Translations under genes and position numbers: made by a program
In this document: in pieces, positions 1 through 7,914 of the stretch
Numbering within the stretch: position 1 is the first letter of the stretch
Layout of the letters: the number at the start of each line of letters is the position of its first letter
From: Bauldia sp965232525
GTDB taxonomy: Bacteria > Pseudomonadota > Alphaproteobacteria > Rhizobiales > Kaistiaceae
Direction of reading: 5' to 3'
DNA length: 64,000 nt
Assembly: GCF_965232525.1 (NCBI RefSeq)
Contig: NZ_OZ246980.1
Location: 3,162,001 to 3,226,000, forward strand
The notes under the pieces: generated by a model
Databases searched by the model: none
Told to the model about the DNA's origin: nothing
The model's input: the letters and a program-made list of their open reading frames with translations, nothing else

Positions 1-47
1 CGCGATATTGTTTTGTCGTTTATGTCTTCCCCAGAACCGCTCATGGC
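1..47. other. window edge, possible start of a further minus-strand gene
   Basis: An ATG on the minus strand (44-42) lies just past the stop codon of the cytosine deaminase gene and stays open to the edge of the window, reading M-S-G-S-G-E-D-I-N-D. This is too short to identify. In many alphaproteobacteria pdhB follows pdhA, but these few residues do not resemble the start of PdhB. Confidence 0.2.
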
Positions 48-494
48 CTAGACCGCTATGTCCTCGTTCCAGAGTTCAGGCTTTTCCTCGACGAACTTAC
101 TCATCAGCGCGATACACCGCTCGTCGTTGAGGACGATCACCTGCACGCCGCGAGCGCGGAGCAGGCCCTCCTCGCCCATGAAGGTCTCGTTCTCTCCAAC
201 CACCACCGTCGGGATCTTGAAGAGCAGGATCGCGCCGGTGCACATCGGACAGGGCGACAGCGTCGTATAGATCTGCGTATCCGCATAGGACGACTGCCGA
301 CCGGCATTCTTCAGGCAATCCATCTCGCCGTGGAGGATCGGATCGCCCTGCTGTTGGCGACGGTTGCGACCGCGGCCGATGACTTCGCCGCCGCGCACCA
401 GAACCGAGCCGACCGGCACCCCGCCCTCGTTGTAGCCCTGCAGCGCCTCCTCGTAGGCCACGTCCATGAAGTGCGTGTGATCGACCGCGTTCAT
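48..494 (-). CDS. cytosine deaminase, fungal (Fcy1-like) type of the CDA fold
   Basis: A 148-residue zinc nucleoside/base deaminase. Zinc ligands are His55 (HGE, with catalytic Glu57) and the Cys82/Cys85 pair in SPCPMC. The protein follows yeast cytosine deaminase Fcy1 closely. It shares the N-terminal YEEA..GY.EGGVP stretch, the TTLSPC.MCTGAI motif, the VVGEN segment and a C-terminal LW.EDI matching the part of Fcy1 that closes over the active site. Expected reaction is cytosine to uracil with release of ammonia, in the cytoplasm, for pyrimidine salvage. The ATG at 494 was chosen because it begins the Fcy1-like homology and lies 16 bases after the pdhA stop. A longer frame runs back inside pdhA and is unlikely. 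A TadA-type tRNA deaminase is the alternative, but the C-terminal end argues against it. Confidence 0.8.
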   Translation of the reverse strand: MNAVDHTHFMDVAYEEALQGYNEGGVPVGSVLVRGGEVIGRGRNRRQQQGDPILHGEMDCLKNAGRQSSYADTQIYTTLSPCPMCTGAILLFKIPTVVVGENETFMGEEGLLRARGVQVIVLNDERCIALMSKFVEEKPELWNEDIAV

Positions 495-510
495 CGCAGA
501 CACGAGGGGC

Positions 511-1572
511 CTAACGATAAACGTCGGTCCAGAGCTCGGACGGATCGGGCTCGGCGGAGGATTGCGCGAACTCGGCTGCCTCGACGACGATGGCGCGCAC
601 ATCCTTCTCGATCTGTTTGAGATCGTCCTCGCTGATCAGGCCGTTGTCGAGAATGCGCTTGCGGCTCATCTCGATCGGGTCGCTCTCGTCGCGGACCTTG
701 TTCACTTCCTCGCGGGTCCGATATTTGGCCGGGTCGGACATGGAATGGCCGCGATAGCGATAGGTGAGCATTTCCAGGATGTACGGCCCCTTGCCTTCGC
801 GACACCATGCGACCGCCCGGTCGCCGGCCGCCTTGACGGCCCGCACGTCCATCCCGTCGACCTGATCGCCAGGAATGTTGAAGGAGGCACCGCGCTTGGA
901 GAAATCAGTCTGCGCCGACGAGCGGGCGACCGAGGTACCCATCGCATACCGGTTGTTCTCGATAATGTAGATGACCGGCAGCTTCCACAGCTCGGCCATG
1001 TTGAAGCTTTCGTAGACCTGGCCCTGGTTGGCCGCGCCGTCGCCGAAATAGGTGAGGCAGACGCTGCCGTTGTCGCGATAGTGGTTGGCGAAGGCGATGC
1101 CGGTACCGAGCGGCACCTGGGCGGCGACGATGCCGTGGCCGCCGAAAAAGTTCTTCTCCCGCGAGAACATGTGCATGGAGCCGCCCTTGCCGCGCGAGTA
1201 CCCGTCGCGGCGGCCGGTGAGTTCCGCCATCACGCCCTTGGGGTCCATGCCGCAGGCGAGCATGTGGCCGTGGTCGCGATAGCCGGTGATCACCTGATCG
1301 CCATCGCCGATCGCCATCTGCATGCCGACCACGACCGCTTCCTGGCCGATGTAGAGGTGACAGAAACCGCCGATCAGACCCATGCCGTACATCTGCCCGG
1401 CCCGCTCCTCGAAGCGCCGGATCGTCAGCATGTCGCGAAAGGCCGAGAGCTCCTGTTCCTTGTCGAGGTCGGCGATGTCGCTGGAGGGATCGGGTACGGC
1501 TATTGGTCGGGAGCGTTCCGCGGAGCCGGATACGGGAACCGGATTGTCTGCCTTCCGAGCAGCCTTCGCCAT
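511..1572 (-). CDS. pdhA: pyruvate dehydrogenase E1 component, alpha subunit
   Basis: A 353-residue E1-alpha subunit. With PdhB it forms the thiamine-diphosphate enzyme that decarboxylates pyruvate and acetylates the lipoyl E2 of the pyruvate dehydrogenase complex. The thiamine-diphosphate/Mg motif begins at GDGAANQG (177-184) and continues to the ENNRYAMGTS stretch near 205. The loop RYRGHSMSDP typical of the family is present. The first 35 residues are a low-complexity, Ala/Arg/Pro-rich extension. The ATG at 1572 has an upstream GGGAGG with 7-bp spacing; a longer frame to 1614 lacks this. ftsB lies upstream on the same strand, the usual alphaproteobacterial pairing. No pdhB is visible downstream within the window. 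Confidence 0.96.
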   Translation of the reverse strand: MAKAARKADNPVPVSGSAERSRPIAVPDPSSDIADLDKEQELSAFRDMLTIRRFEERAGQMYGMGLIGGFCHLYIGQEAVVVGMQMAIGDGDQVITGYRDHGHMLACGMDPKGVMAELTGRRDGYSRGKGGSMHMFSREKNFFGGHGIVAAQVPLGTGIAFANHYRDNGSVCLTYFGDGAANQGQVYESFNMAELWKLPVIYIIENNRYAMGTSVARSSAQTDFSKRGASFNIPGDQVDGMDVRAVKAAGDRAVAWCREGKGPYILEMLTYRYRGHSMSDPAKYRTREEVNKVRDESDPIEMSRKRILDNGLISEDDLKQIEKDVRAIVVEAAEFAQSSAEPDPSELWTDVYR

Positions 1573-1646
1573 GCGGAGTCCTCCCTGGGACGCTTGGATG
1601 TTCCTATAATGCATAGGTAGCGGATGGCGTCGCGCAATCCAAGAAC

Positions 1647-1658
1647 GACAGGCCTGTC
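1647..1658. promoter_or_regulatory. 12-bp perfect palindrome upstream of pdhA
   Basis: GACAGGCCTGTC is a perfect palindrome in the gap between ftsB and pdhA, about 75 bases upstream of the pdhA start. It could be an operator. It has no loop and no adjoining T run, so it does not look like a terminator. No regulator can be assigned. Confidence 0.25.
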
Positions 1659-1712
1659 TTTACCGCAGATCAAATATGCCGAAATGGTATAGATGAGTGC
1701 AGGTGCGAAGTT

Positions 1713-2045
1713 TTATTGCACTCTTTGCTGCACCGCACCAAACGAGATGACCACTTCATCTGGCCTCAACAGGTTAAGCGACGCACGCGCTTCCATGTCG
1801 AGAACGTCGGCGTCGAGACTGTCGGGCTTGAGATACGACACTTTGCGCTCCAGCGCCGCCCGCTCCTGTCGCAGCTCGTCAAGTCGCTCCTTGAGTTCGG
1901 CGATCTCCTGCTCCATGCGCTCCAACGCCGGCAGACCGTACGATCCATGGTGGGCGTGATAGGCGAAATATCCGAGCACGGAAGCCGTGATCAGCGGCAA
2001 CCAAAGTCGGCGAAACGGTGAGACGCGGCGGTGGCGGGTGAACAC
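1713..2045 (-). CDS. ftsB: septum formation protein FtsB/DivIC family
   Basis: A short bitopic division protein of about 110 residues. It has a basic N-terminus (R-H-R-R), one membrane span (LWLPLITASVLGYFAYHA), then a heptad-rich coiled coil (EQEIAELKERLDELRQERAALERKV). This is the FtsB/DivIC layout, in which the periplasmic coil pairs with FtsL and recruits FtsQ at the septum. Position between eno and pdhA is where alphaproteobacterial ftsB sits. The GTG at 2045 is preferred: AGGA lies 7 bases upstream and the length fits the family. An in-frame ATG at 2114 would add 23 residues of unrelated basic sequence. Confidence 0.85.
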   Translation of the reverse strand: MFTRHRRVSPFRRLWLPLITASVLGYFAYHAHHGSYGLPALERMEQEIAELKERLDELRQERAALERKVSYLKPDSLDADVLDMEARASLNLLRPDEVVISFGAVQQRVQ

Positions 2046-2160
2046 GCAACGATCCTGTTTGGTACGTCGGCGATAGTGACCGAATAGCCTTAATGGATGG
2101 TTGTTGCGCGGCAATCCACGGCACCGGATAGCCCGCGCCGGGACACCCGGCGATCGACGC

Positions 2161-4002
2161 CTATTGCTCGATCGGCAACACGATGCGTGACCTGTGTGCC
2201 TGGTCGCGGAACACGTTCATGGTCGGCGGGTCCGCGAAGACGATATTCTCTGTGTTGGCCGAATCGGCCGCCATGATCGCGATTCGGACACGGTCGCCGG
2301 CGCGGAACTTGTAAGACGTCGGCATCAGATAGAATTGCAGTTCGACGATTTCGTCGGGGATCAGCGTCTGGACGTCGGTACTCTTGTGGCTCTGATAGGG
2401 CAGTCCATAGTTCTTCCACGGTGCCGGTACCCGCTTGCGCTGGGACGCGCGAAGAAGACCTTCGGTCACGTATGTCGAAACACCCTTATCGTCGACCTTC
2501 TCGAGGAGAATGTGAAAATCGCCGTCATTGGCGGTCGACGAAACGTAGAGTGTGACAACCGGGAAGCCGATGACATTGGCGTCTGCCGCTAGAGGCCCAG
2601 ACGTGTAGGTCAGGCTCTTGGCGTCGTTGAACGCCATATCGGGATAGACCTGCTGGCCGCTCTCGAAGAGGTTCCATCGCGAATTGGGGCCGGTCGTCGT
2701 TGTGTAGTCGGACACATAGACGTCGGCGGCACTGGCGTCGTCCGGCTCATCCGTGGTCAAGCGCTGATCGGGGCCCAGGAAATACGGTTGCTCGACGATG
2801 TCCGGCGGTGGCCACGACGCCGTCGTGCGCCAGACATGTTTCATCTCCGGGCCCGTGATCAGCGTATAGTTGATCGGCACCTCGTCCATGATGCCGTTGT
2901 CGATGCCCTTGAGCCAGTAGTCGAACCAGCGATGCTGCTCGATCGCCGTCAGATGCCACCGCTGCTCCACGATCGGTTTCGGGTCCTTCCTCGAATTGTG
3001 GGACCAGGGGCCGATGGTCATCCGCTTGGGCCCGGTGAAGTTGGCGTACCAGAACAGGACGTCGGGTATGAACACATCCTTCCAACCATCGGAGAAGTAG
3101 GTCGGAATCGCGGCTCGGTTCAGGGCGTCGATCTTGGTGACGATCATGTTCCGATCCCACGAGAAGTCCGGCTGATCGTAGTCGCGGAACTTCGCGCGCC
3201 GGAACACCGACAGCGGATCCCAGTTCCGACGATGCTGTCGTTCGGCGATAGCTAGCAGTGCTCCGGAGGTATCGGCATCGACCGGCACCGACGGCACGAC
3301 CAGGTCCATGTTGTGTCGGAGCTGGCTCCAATAGTCCCAGAGCATGTACCGAAAGATGCCTCCGGGATGAACGGTCTGATGAAAGTCAAAGGCCGATACG
3401 TCAGGATAGATCGCCTTGAGCGGCGGCGGATCGAGTGCCGCGACGTTGAACTGGACCATCCCCGGATACGAGCCGCCGATCATCCCGATATTGCCATCGC
3501 TCCATGGTTGGGCGGCCAGCCATTCGATCATGTCGTACGCGGCCTGGGTTTCGCTCGGCGGCGTGAAGCCGCGATAACCGCCGAACGAGGCAGCCGTGCC
3601 GTGAATCGCGGTGGCGGAAATGATGTAGCCGTGGCGAACCAGGGTTTCGGCGTTGTGATCGGTGACGGCCGTTCGGACGCTGCCATCGTCGTTGAGATGG
3701 GCACGCTTGTAGGGCGTGTAGATCCAAACCACCGGCAGCGGTTCGTCGGCAGCGACACAGTCCACCGCCGGGATCATGACGTCGGTCGCCAGTTTGCCGC
3801 CGTCGCTGACTTCGACATAGGTGGAGGAGCGGACGAAGGAGTCGTACCTTGCCTCGGAGTAGCCCTGGTATTTGCCGAATTCGGAGATCCTCTCAGTACC
3901 GGCCGCCGGCGCGGGGTCGAGGCGTTGGCATTCCGCGACAGCGGAGACGCTGAAGGCAAGAAGGAGCGCCGATGCCACGCCGGAACGCGAAAACCACGTC
4001 AT
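2161..4002 (-). CDS. CocE/NonD-family alpha/beta hydrolase, exported
   Basis: A 613-residue member of the X-Pro dipeptidyl-peptidase S15/CocE family. Residues 1-24 form a signal peptide ending near SAVAE, so the enzyme should act in the periplasm. The nucleophile is Ser178 in GGSYPG, with Asp305 (TYFSDGW) and His335 (GPWSH) as the likely rest of the triad. The C-terminal third is the jelly-roll domain of the family, with repeated beta-rich stretches around LYVSSTANDGDFHI. Family members hydrolyse esters or amides such as cocaine, glutaryl-7-ACA or alpha-amino acid esters; the substrate here is unknown. The ATG at 4002 has GGGGAG 7 bases upstream. It separates eno from ftsB, which are nearer neighbours in most relatives, so it is probably an accessory insertion. 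Confidence 0.85.
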   Translation of the reverse strand: MTWFSRSGVASALLLAFSVSAVAECQRLDPAPAAGTERISEFGKYQGYSEARYDSFVRSSTYVEVSDGGKLATDVMIPAVDCVAADEPLPVVWIYTPYKRAHLNDDGSVRTAVTDHNAETLVRHGYIISATAIHGTAASFGGYRGFTPPSETQAAYDMIEWLAAQPWSDGNIGMIGGSYPGMVQFNVAALDPPPLKAIYPDVSAFDFHQTVHPGGIFRYMLWDYWSQLRHNMDLVVPSVPVDADTSGALLAIAERQHRRNWDPLSVFRRAKFRDYDQPDFSWDRNMIVTKIDALNRAAIPTYFSDGWKDVFIPDVLFWYANFTGPKRMTIGPWSHNSRKDPKPIVEQRWHLTAIEQHRWFDYWLKGIDNGIMDEVPINYTLITGPEMKHVWRTTASWPPPDIVEQPYFLGPDQRLTTDEPDDASAADVYVSDYTTTTGPNSRWNLFESGQQVYPDMAFNDAKSLTYTSGPLAADANVIGFPVVTLYVSSTANDGDFHILLEKVDDKGVSTYVTEGLLRASQRKRVPAPWKNYGLPYQSHKSTDVQTLIPDEIVELQFYLMPTSYKFRAGDRVRIAIMAADSANTENIVFADPPTMNVFRDQAHRSRIVLPIEQ

Positions 4003-4029
4003 CGAAACGCTCCCCGCAATGATCCCCTG

Positions 4030-5307
4030 CTAGAGCCTACGGAAACTCTTGCCGCCGTAGACCGCCTGCATGCCCAGTTCCTCCTCGATCCGGATCAACT
4101 GATTGTACTTCGCCAGCCGGTCGGATCGGGCGAGCGACCCGGTCTTGATCTGGCCGCAGTTGGTGGCGACGGCGAGATCGGCGATCGTGACGTCTTCGGT
4201 CTCGCCGGAGCGATGCGACATCACGGCGGTGTAGCGCGCCCGATAGGCGGTATCGACCGCTTCGAGCGTTTCGCTCAGCGTTCCGATCTGGTTGACCTTG
4301 ACGAGGATCGAATTGGCAACACTGCGGCCGATGCCTTCCGTCAGTCGCGCCGTGTTGGTGACGAACAGATCGTCGCCCACCAACTGACACCGGTCGCCGA
4401 TGGCCTCGGTGAGCGCGGCCCAACCTTCCCAGTCGTCCTCGGACATGCCGTCCTCGATGCTGACGATCGGATACTTCTCGACCAGGGCGGCGAGATAGGC
4501 GACCTGCCCGGCCGGGTCGCGGGTCGAGCCTTCTCCAGCGTAGACGTATTTGCCGTCGGCGAAGAACTCGGTGGCGGCACAATCGAGGCCGAGCGCGACA
4601 TCCTCGCCGGGCTTGTAGCCGGCCTTCTCGATGGCTTGCAGGGCGAAATCGAGCGCCGCTTCTGCTGACGGAAGATCGGGGGCGAAGCCCCCTTCGTCGC
4701 CGACATTGGTGTTGTGGCCGGCGTCTTTGAGCGCTTTCTTCAAGGTGTGAAACACCTCCGCTCCGATCCGTACCGCCTCGGCGAAGGAGTCCGCGCCGAC
4801 CGGCAGAATCATGAATTCCTGGAAGTCGATCGGGTTGTCGGCGTGAGCGCCGCCATTGATAATGTTCATCATCGGAACCGGGAGGACGTGCGCATTGATC
4901 CCGCCGACGTAGCGGTAGAGCGGGAGCCCGGCGGCCTCGGCGGCGGCCTTGGCGACCGCCAGCGACACACCGAGCATGGCGTTGGCGCCGAGCCGGCCCT
5001 TGTTGGCGGTGCCGTCGAGCTCGATCATCGTCCGGTCGATGTGGCGCTGGCCTTCCGCCTCCATGCCGCCGATCGCGTCGAAAATCTCACCGTTGACGGC
5101 GGCGACCGCCTTCTGGACCCCCTTGCCGAGGAACCGGTTGTCGTCGGCGTCGCGCAACTCGACCGCCTCATGAGCGCCGGTGGAGGCGCCCGACGGAACC
5201 GCGGCCCGACCAAGCGACCCGTCCTCGAGCACCACATCGACCTCGACCGTTGGATTGCCGCGGCTGTCGAGAATTTCACGGCCAATGATGTCGATGATGG
5301 CGGTCAT
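4030..5307 (-). CDS. eno: enolase
   Basis: A 425-residue enolase that converts 2-phosphoglycerate to phosphoenolpyruvate in glycolysis and gluconeogenesis. The N-terminal IIGREILDSRGNPTVEV, the loop PSGASTG, the metal-binding region GLDCAATEF and IEDGMSEDD, the catalytic-lysine region LVKVNQIGTL and the signature SHRSGETED are all present and in order. The ATG at 5307 begins the canonical MTAIIDI start, with GGGGAC close upstream. A longer frame to 5640 runs into the opposite-strand DUF1835 gene and is not credible. Confidence 0.98.
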   Translation of the reverse strand: MTAIIDIIGREILDSRGNPTVEVDVVLEDGSLGRAAVPSGASTGAHEAVELRDADDNRFLGKGVQKAVAAVNGEIFDAIGGMEAEGQRHIDRTMIELDGTANKGRLGANAMLGVSLAVAKAAAEAAGLPLYRYVGGINAHVLPVPMMNIINGGAHADNPIDFQEFMILPVGADSFAEAVRIGAEVFHTLKKALKDAGHNTNVGDEGGFAPDLPSAEAALDFALQAIEKAGYKPGEDVALGLDCAATEFFADGKYVYAGEGSTRDPAGQVAYLAALVEKYPIVSIEDGMSEDDWEGWAALTEAIGDRCQLVGDDLFVTNTARLTEGIGRSVANSILVKVNQIGTLSETLEAVDTAYRARYTAVMSHRSGETEDVTIADLAVATNCGQIKTGSLARSDRLAKYNQLIRIEEELGMQAVYGGKSFRRL

Positions 5308-5416
5308 GTCGGGTCCCCTCGCTGGTTGGTGGCGCCTCGCTTCTACCCGAGCGACTGGGCCGGCGGAAGGGGATTTGACGTGACAGATTGATGAACGCAC
5401 GGCATGGTGGCCGGCC

Positions 5417-6391
5417 ATGGGAACCCTGATCATCACGAATGGCGACAGCGCCGCTGACCTGCTGGCCGAGGCCGGCCGTGACGGCGTGATTCTGCCGTGG
5501 CGCGACGTGCTACACGAAGGCCCAATTACGGCTGGACCTTTGGCAGAGCAATCCCGCATCCGGGCCGCTTTCCTGGCCGAGCGCCTGAACCTCAATCCCG
5601 ATGAGGTCCACTCGACCTTTGTCGAACGGGACACGATCATCGGCGATCAAAGGCGCTACGACACGATCGAACTCTGGTTCGAGCATGACCTGTACGATCA
5701 GCTTCAAGTCGTTCAAATTCTATCAGTTCTGGCTGGTGACAACCGCACCGACCGCGTGACGTTTGTTCAGGCTGACGATTTCATCGCCACCCAGCGACCG
5801 GACACGGTTCTGCGGTTTGCCGAGAAGGCCCGCCCGATTGATGCGGCTGATCTGCAGTTCGGAGCAGCGTTGTGGGCCGACCTCGCCGCCTCGACGCCAC
5901 GACCGACGGTCTCAAAGCTGCCCGAGGTGCCCGCCGGCTTCCCGTTTCTCGGACCGGCGCTCCGCCGGTTTCTGGAGGAGTTGCCCGGCAAGAACGGGCT
6001 CAGCCGCACCGAAACGACGATCCTCACCCTGATCGACCAGGGCATTCACGAACCGATACGCGTGTTCCCGGAAACGCTGGCGGCGGAAGAGGCCGCGTTC
6101 ATGGGCGACAACACGTTCTTCGCCATCGTTGACGACCTGCTCGGCGCGCCCACGCCCCTGATCACCGGCGTCGATCGGATCGTCAATGTGGCGGACCAGA
6201 TTGACCACCTGCGCAGCAGCAGGCTGTCGCTCACCGAGGCCGGGCGCGCGGTGCTCGGCGGCACCGCGGATCACGTCGCCCTCGATGGTGTCAACCGTTG
6301 GTGGGCCGGCACCCGCCTCGAGGGGCGCGACGTTTGGCGCTACGATCGCGACGCCGCGGCGCTTGTGCCGCCGCGGGCGAGCGCGGCATAG
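5417..6391 (+). CDS. DUF1835 domain-containing protein
   Basis: A 324-residue protein. It opens with the DUF1835 signature (LIITNGDSAADLL, then ILPWRDVLHEGP at about residues 4-40) and has the second conserved stretch LWFEHDLYDQLQ near 90. Members are cytoplasmic proteins of unknown biochemical function. The C-terminal half (about 190-320) is helical and resembles the DUF3658-like extension often fused to DUF1835, though this could not be confirmed. It is divergent from eno and has no signal peptide. The RBBP9-type hydrolase gene lies 38 bases downstream, so the two may be co-transcribed. Confidence 0.8.
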   Translation: MGTLIITNGDSAADLLAEAGRDGVILPWRDVLHEGPITAGPLAEQSRIRAAFLAERLNLNPDEVHSTFVERDTIIGDQRRYDTIELWFEHDLYDQLQVVQILSVLAGDNRTDRVTFVQADDFIATQRPDTVLRFAEKARPIDAADLQFGAALWADLAASTPRPTVSKLPEVPAGFPFLGPALRRFLEELPGKNGLSRTETTILTLIDQGIHEPIRVFPETLAAEEAAFMGDNTFFAIVDDLLGAPTPLITGVDRIVNVADQIDHLRSSRLSLTEAGRAVLGGTADHVALDGVNRWWAGTRLEGRDVWRYDRDAAALVPPRASAA

Positions 6392-6429
6392 AAGACACCT
6401 CGTCCTCTCCGTCCAGCGAACGGGTTTCC

Positions 6430-6978
6430 ATGCCGACCGTCCTGATCGTCCCGGGCCTCAACGGGTCCGGCCCCGAACATTGGCAAACCTATTGGGAGCA
6501 CGAAATCCCCGGCGCCGTACGGGTCGTGCAGGCGGACTGGGATAGGCCGCGGCGCGCCCCTTGGGTGGCCGCACTGGTTGCGGCGGTCGACGCCCATCCC
6601 GGTGCATTCATCGTTGCCCACAGCCTTGGCGGCCCCACCGTTGCCTGGGCGGTGGAGGACCGCTTACTCCGCGATGTGTCGGGCGCAATGCTGGTCGCCC
6701 CACCTGACGTCGACGACATCGGTCGGATCGAGGACCCGCTGCGGGACTTCACGCCGATGCCGCTATCGCGGTTTCCGTTTCCGACGGTGCTCGTCGCCAG
6801 CCAGAACGATCCGTATTCCACCATCACGCGAGCGCGATTCTTCGCCCGTCGCTGGGGCGCTGAATTCGTCAATGTCGGCGACGAGGGGCACATCAACGCC
6901 GACTCGGGCCTCGGCGACTGGCCGGAGGGAAAAGCAATTCTGGCGCGGCTGATGGGTGGAGAGGTCGAGACCGCTTAG
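6430..6978 (+). CDS. RBBP9/YdeN-family alpha/beta hydrolase
   Basis: A 182-residue single-domain serine hydrolase of the RBBP9/YdeN family. It shows the family start (VLIVPGLNGSGPEHWQ), the nucleophile Ser65 in VAHSLGG, Asp127 in SQNDPYS and His154 in DEGHINADSG, with the normal spacing. No signal peptide, so it is cytoplasmic. Substrates of bacterial members are mostly unknown. The ATG at 6430 starts the homology; earlier in-frame codons lie inside the DUF1835 gene in another frame. Confidence 0.87.
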   Translation: MPTVLIVPGLNGSGPEHWQTYWEHEIPGAVRVVQADWDRPRRAPWVAALVAAVDAHPGAFIVAHSLGGPTVAWAVEDRLLRDVSGAMLVAPPDVDDIGRIEDPLRDFTPMPLSRFPFPTVLVASQNDPYSTITRARFFARRWGAEFVNVGDEGHINADSGLGDWPEGKAILARLMGGEVETA

Positions 6979-7003
6979 CCGTTCCGGCCGCGTCCGCCGT
7001 CGT

Positions 7004-7846
7004 TCACACCATCGACCCGCGTTTGACCAACGTATCAAGCGCCATCAGCGTCTCCAACAGTGCCGGCATCTGATCGATCGGCACCATGTTCGGCCCGTCC
7101 GAGGGCGCGTTGTCCGGGTCCTGATGGGTTTCAATGAACACGCCCGCAACGCCAACTGCGACGGCCGCCCGCGCCAGGACCGGAACCATCGTCCGGTCGC
7201 CGCCGGTGGCGGTCCCCTGCCCGCCCGGCTGCTGGACCGAGTGCGTCGCGTCGAAGATCACGGGCGCGCCGGTCCGCGCCATGATCGGCAAGGCGCGCAT
7301 GTCGGAGACCTGCGTGTTGTAGCCGAAGCTGACGCCCCGCTCGGTCAACAGGACGTTCGGATTGCCGCTGTCGACCACCTTGCCAAGCACGTTCGCCATG
7401 TCCCATGGGGCGAGGAACTGCCCTTTCTTGATGTTGATCGGCTTGCCGGTTTCGGCGGCAGCGACCAGCAGGTCGGTCTGCCGGCAGAGGAATGCCGGAA
7501 TCTGGAGGACATCGACGCACTCGGCAACCAAACCGCACTGCTCGCGCTCGTGGACGTCGGTCAGGACCGGCACCCCGAGTTCAGATCGCAGCTCGGCGAA
7601 GATCGGTAAGGCGGCGTCGAGCCCGAGGCCGCGGCGACCGGCGAGGCTGGTGCGATTCGCCTTGTCGAAGGAGGTCTTGTAGACGAAGCCAATGCCGAGA
7701 GCGGTGGTCATCTCCTTCAGCCGACCGGCCATCTCGAACGCATGGTCGCGCGTCTCGAGCTGGCACGGGCCCGCGATCAGCGCCAGCGGCAAATCGTTGC
7801 CGAAGGTCGCGTCGCCGACAGCGACATGGGAGGATGGACCGGTCAT
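7004..7846 (-). CDS. kdsA: 3-deoxy-8-phosphooctulonate (KDO-8-P) synthase
   Basis: A 280-residue KdsA that condenses phosphoenolpyruvate with arabinose 5-phosphate to make KDO-8-phosphate for the lipopolysaccharide inner core. Family motifs are LIAGPCQLE near the N-terminus, KTSFDKANRTS, GVPVLTDVHE, QIPAFLCRQTDLL, NIKKGQFLAPWD and FDATHSVQQPGG. An ATG at 7846 and an upstream in-frame GTG at 7876 are both possible; 7846 gives the usual family length. In relatives kdsA lies between pyrG and eno, as here, but five accessory genes now separate it from pyrG. Confidence 0.96.
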   Translation of the reverse strand: MTGPSSHVAVGDATFGNDLPLALIAGPCQLETRDHAFEMAGRLKEMTTALGIGFVYKTSFDKANRTSLAGRRGLGLDAALPIFAELRSELGVPVLTDVHEREQCGLVAECVDVLQIPAFLCRQTDLLVAAAETGKPINIKKGQFLAPWDMANVLGKVVDSGNPNVLLTERGVSFGYNTQVSDMRALPIMARTGAPVIFDATHSVQQPGGQGTATGGDRTMVPVLARAAVAVGVAGVFIETHQDPDNAPSDGPNMVPIDQMPALLETLMALDTLVKRGSMV

Positions 7847-7914
7847 CGCCCTGTGTTCACAGCCTTGCCCACTCACTGACTCCGGGACGACTGGTCAACG
7901 ATACGTCGATTCCG

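Noticed and set aside
562..1620. A 352-codon open frame antisense to pdhA
   Set aside because: A shadow of pdhA; the product has no domain and the pdhA frame carries the full TPP motif.
1647..1658. The palindrome upstream of pdhA as an intrinsic terminator for ftsB
   Set aside because: It has no loop and no following T run.
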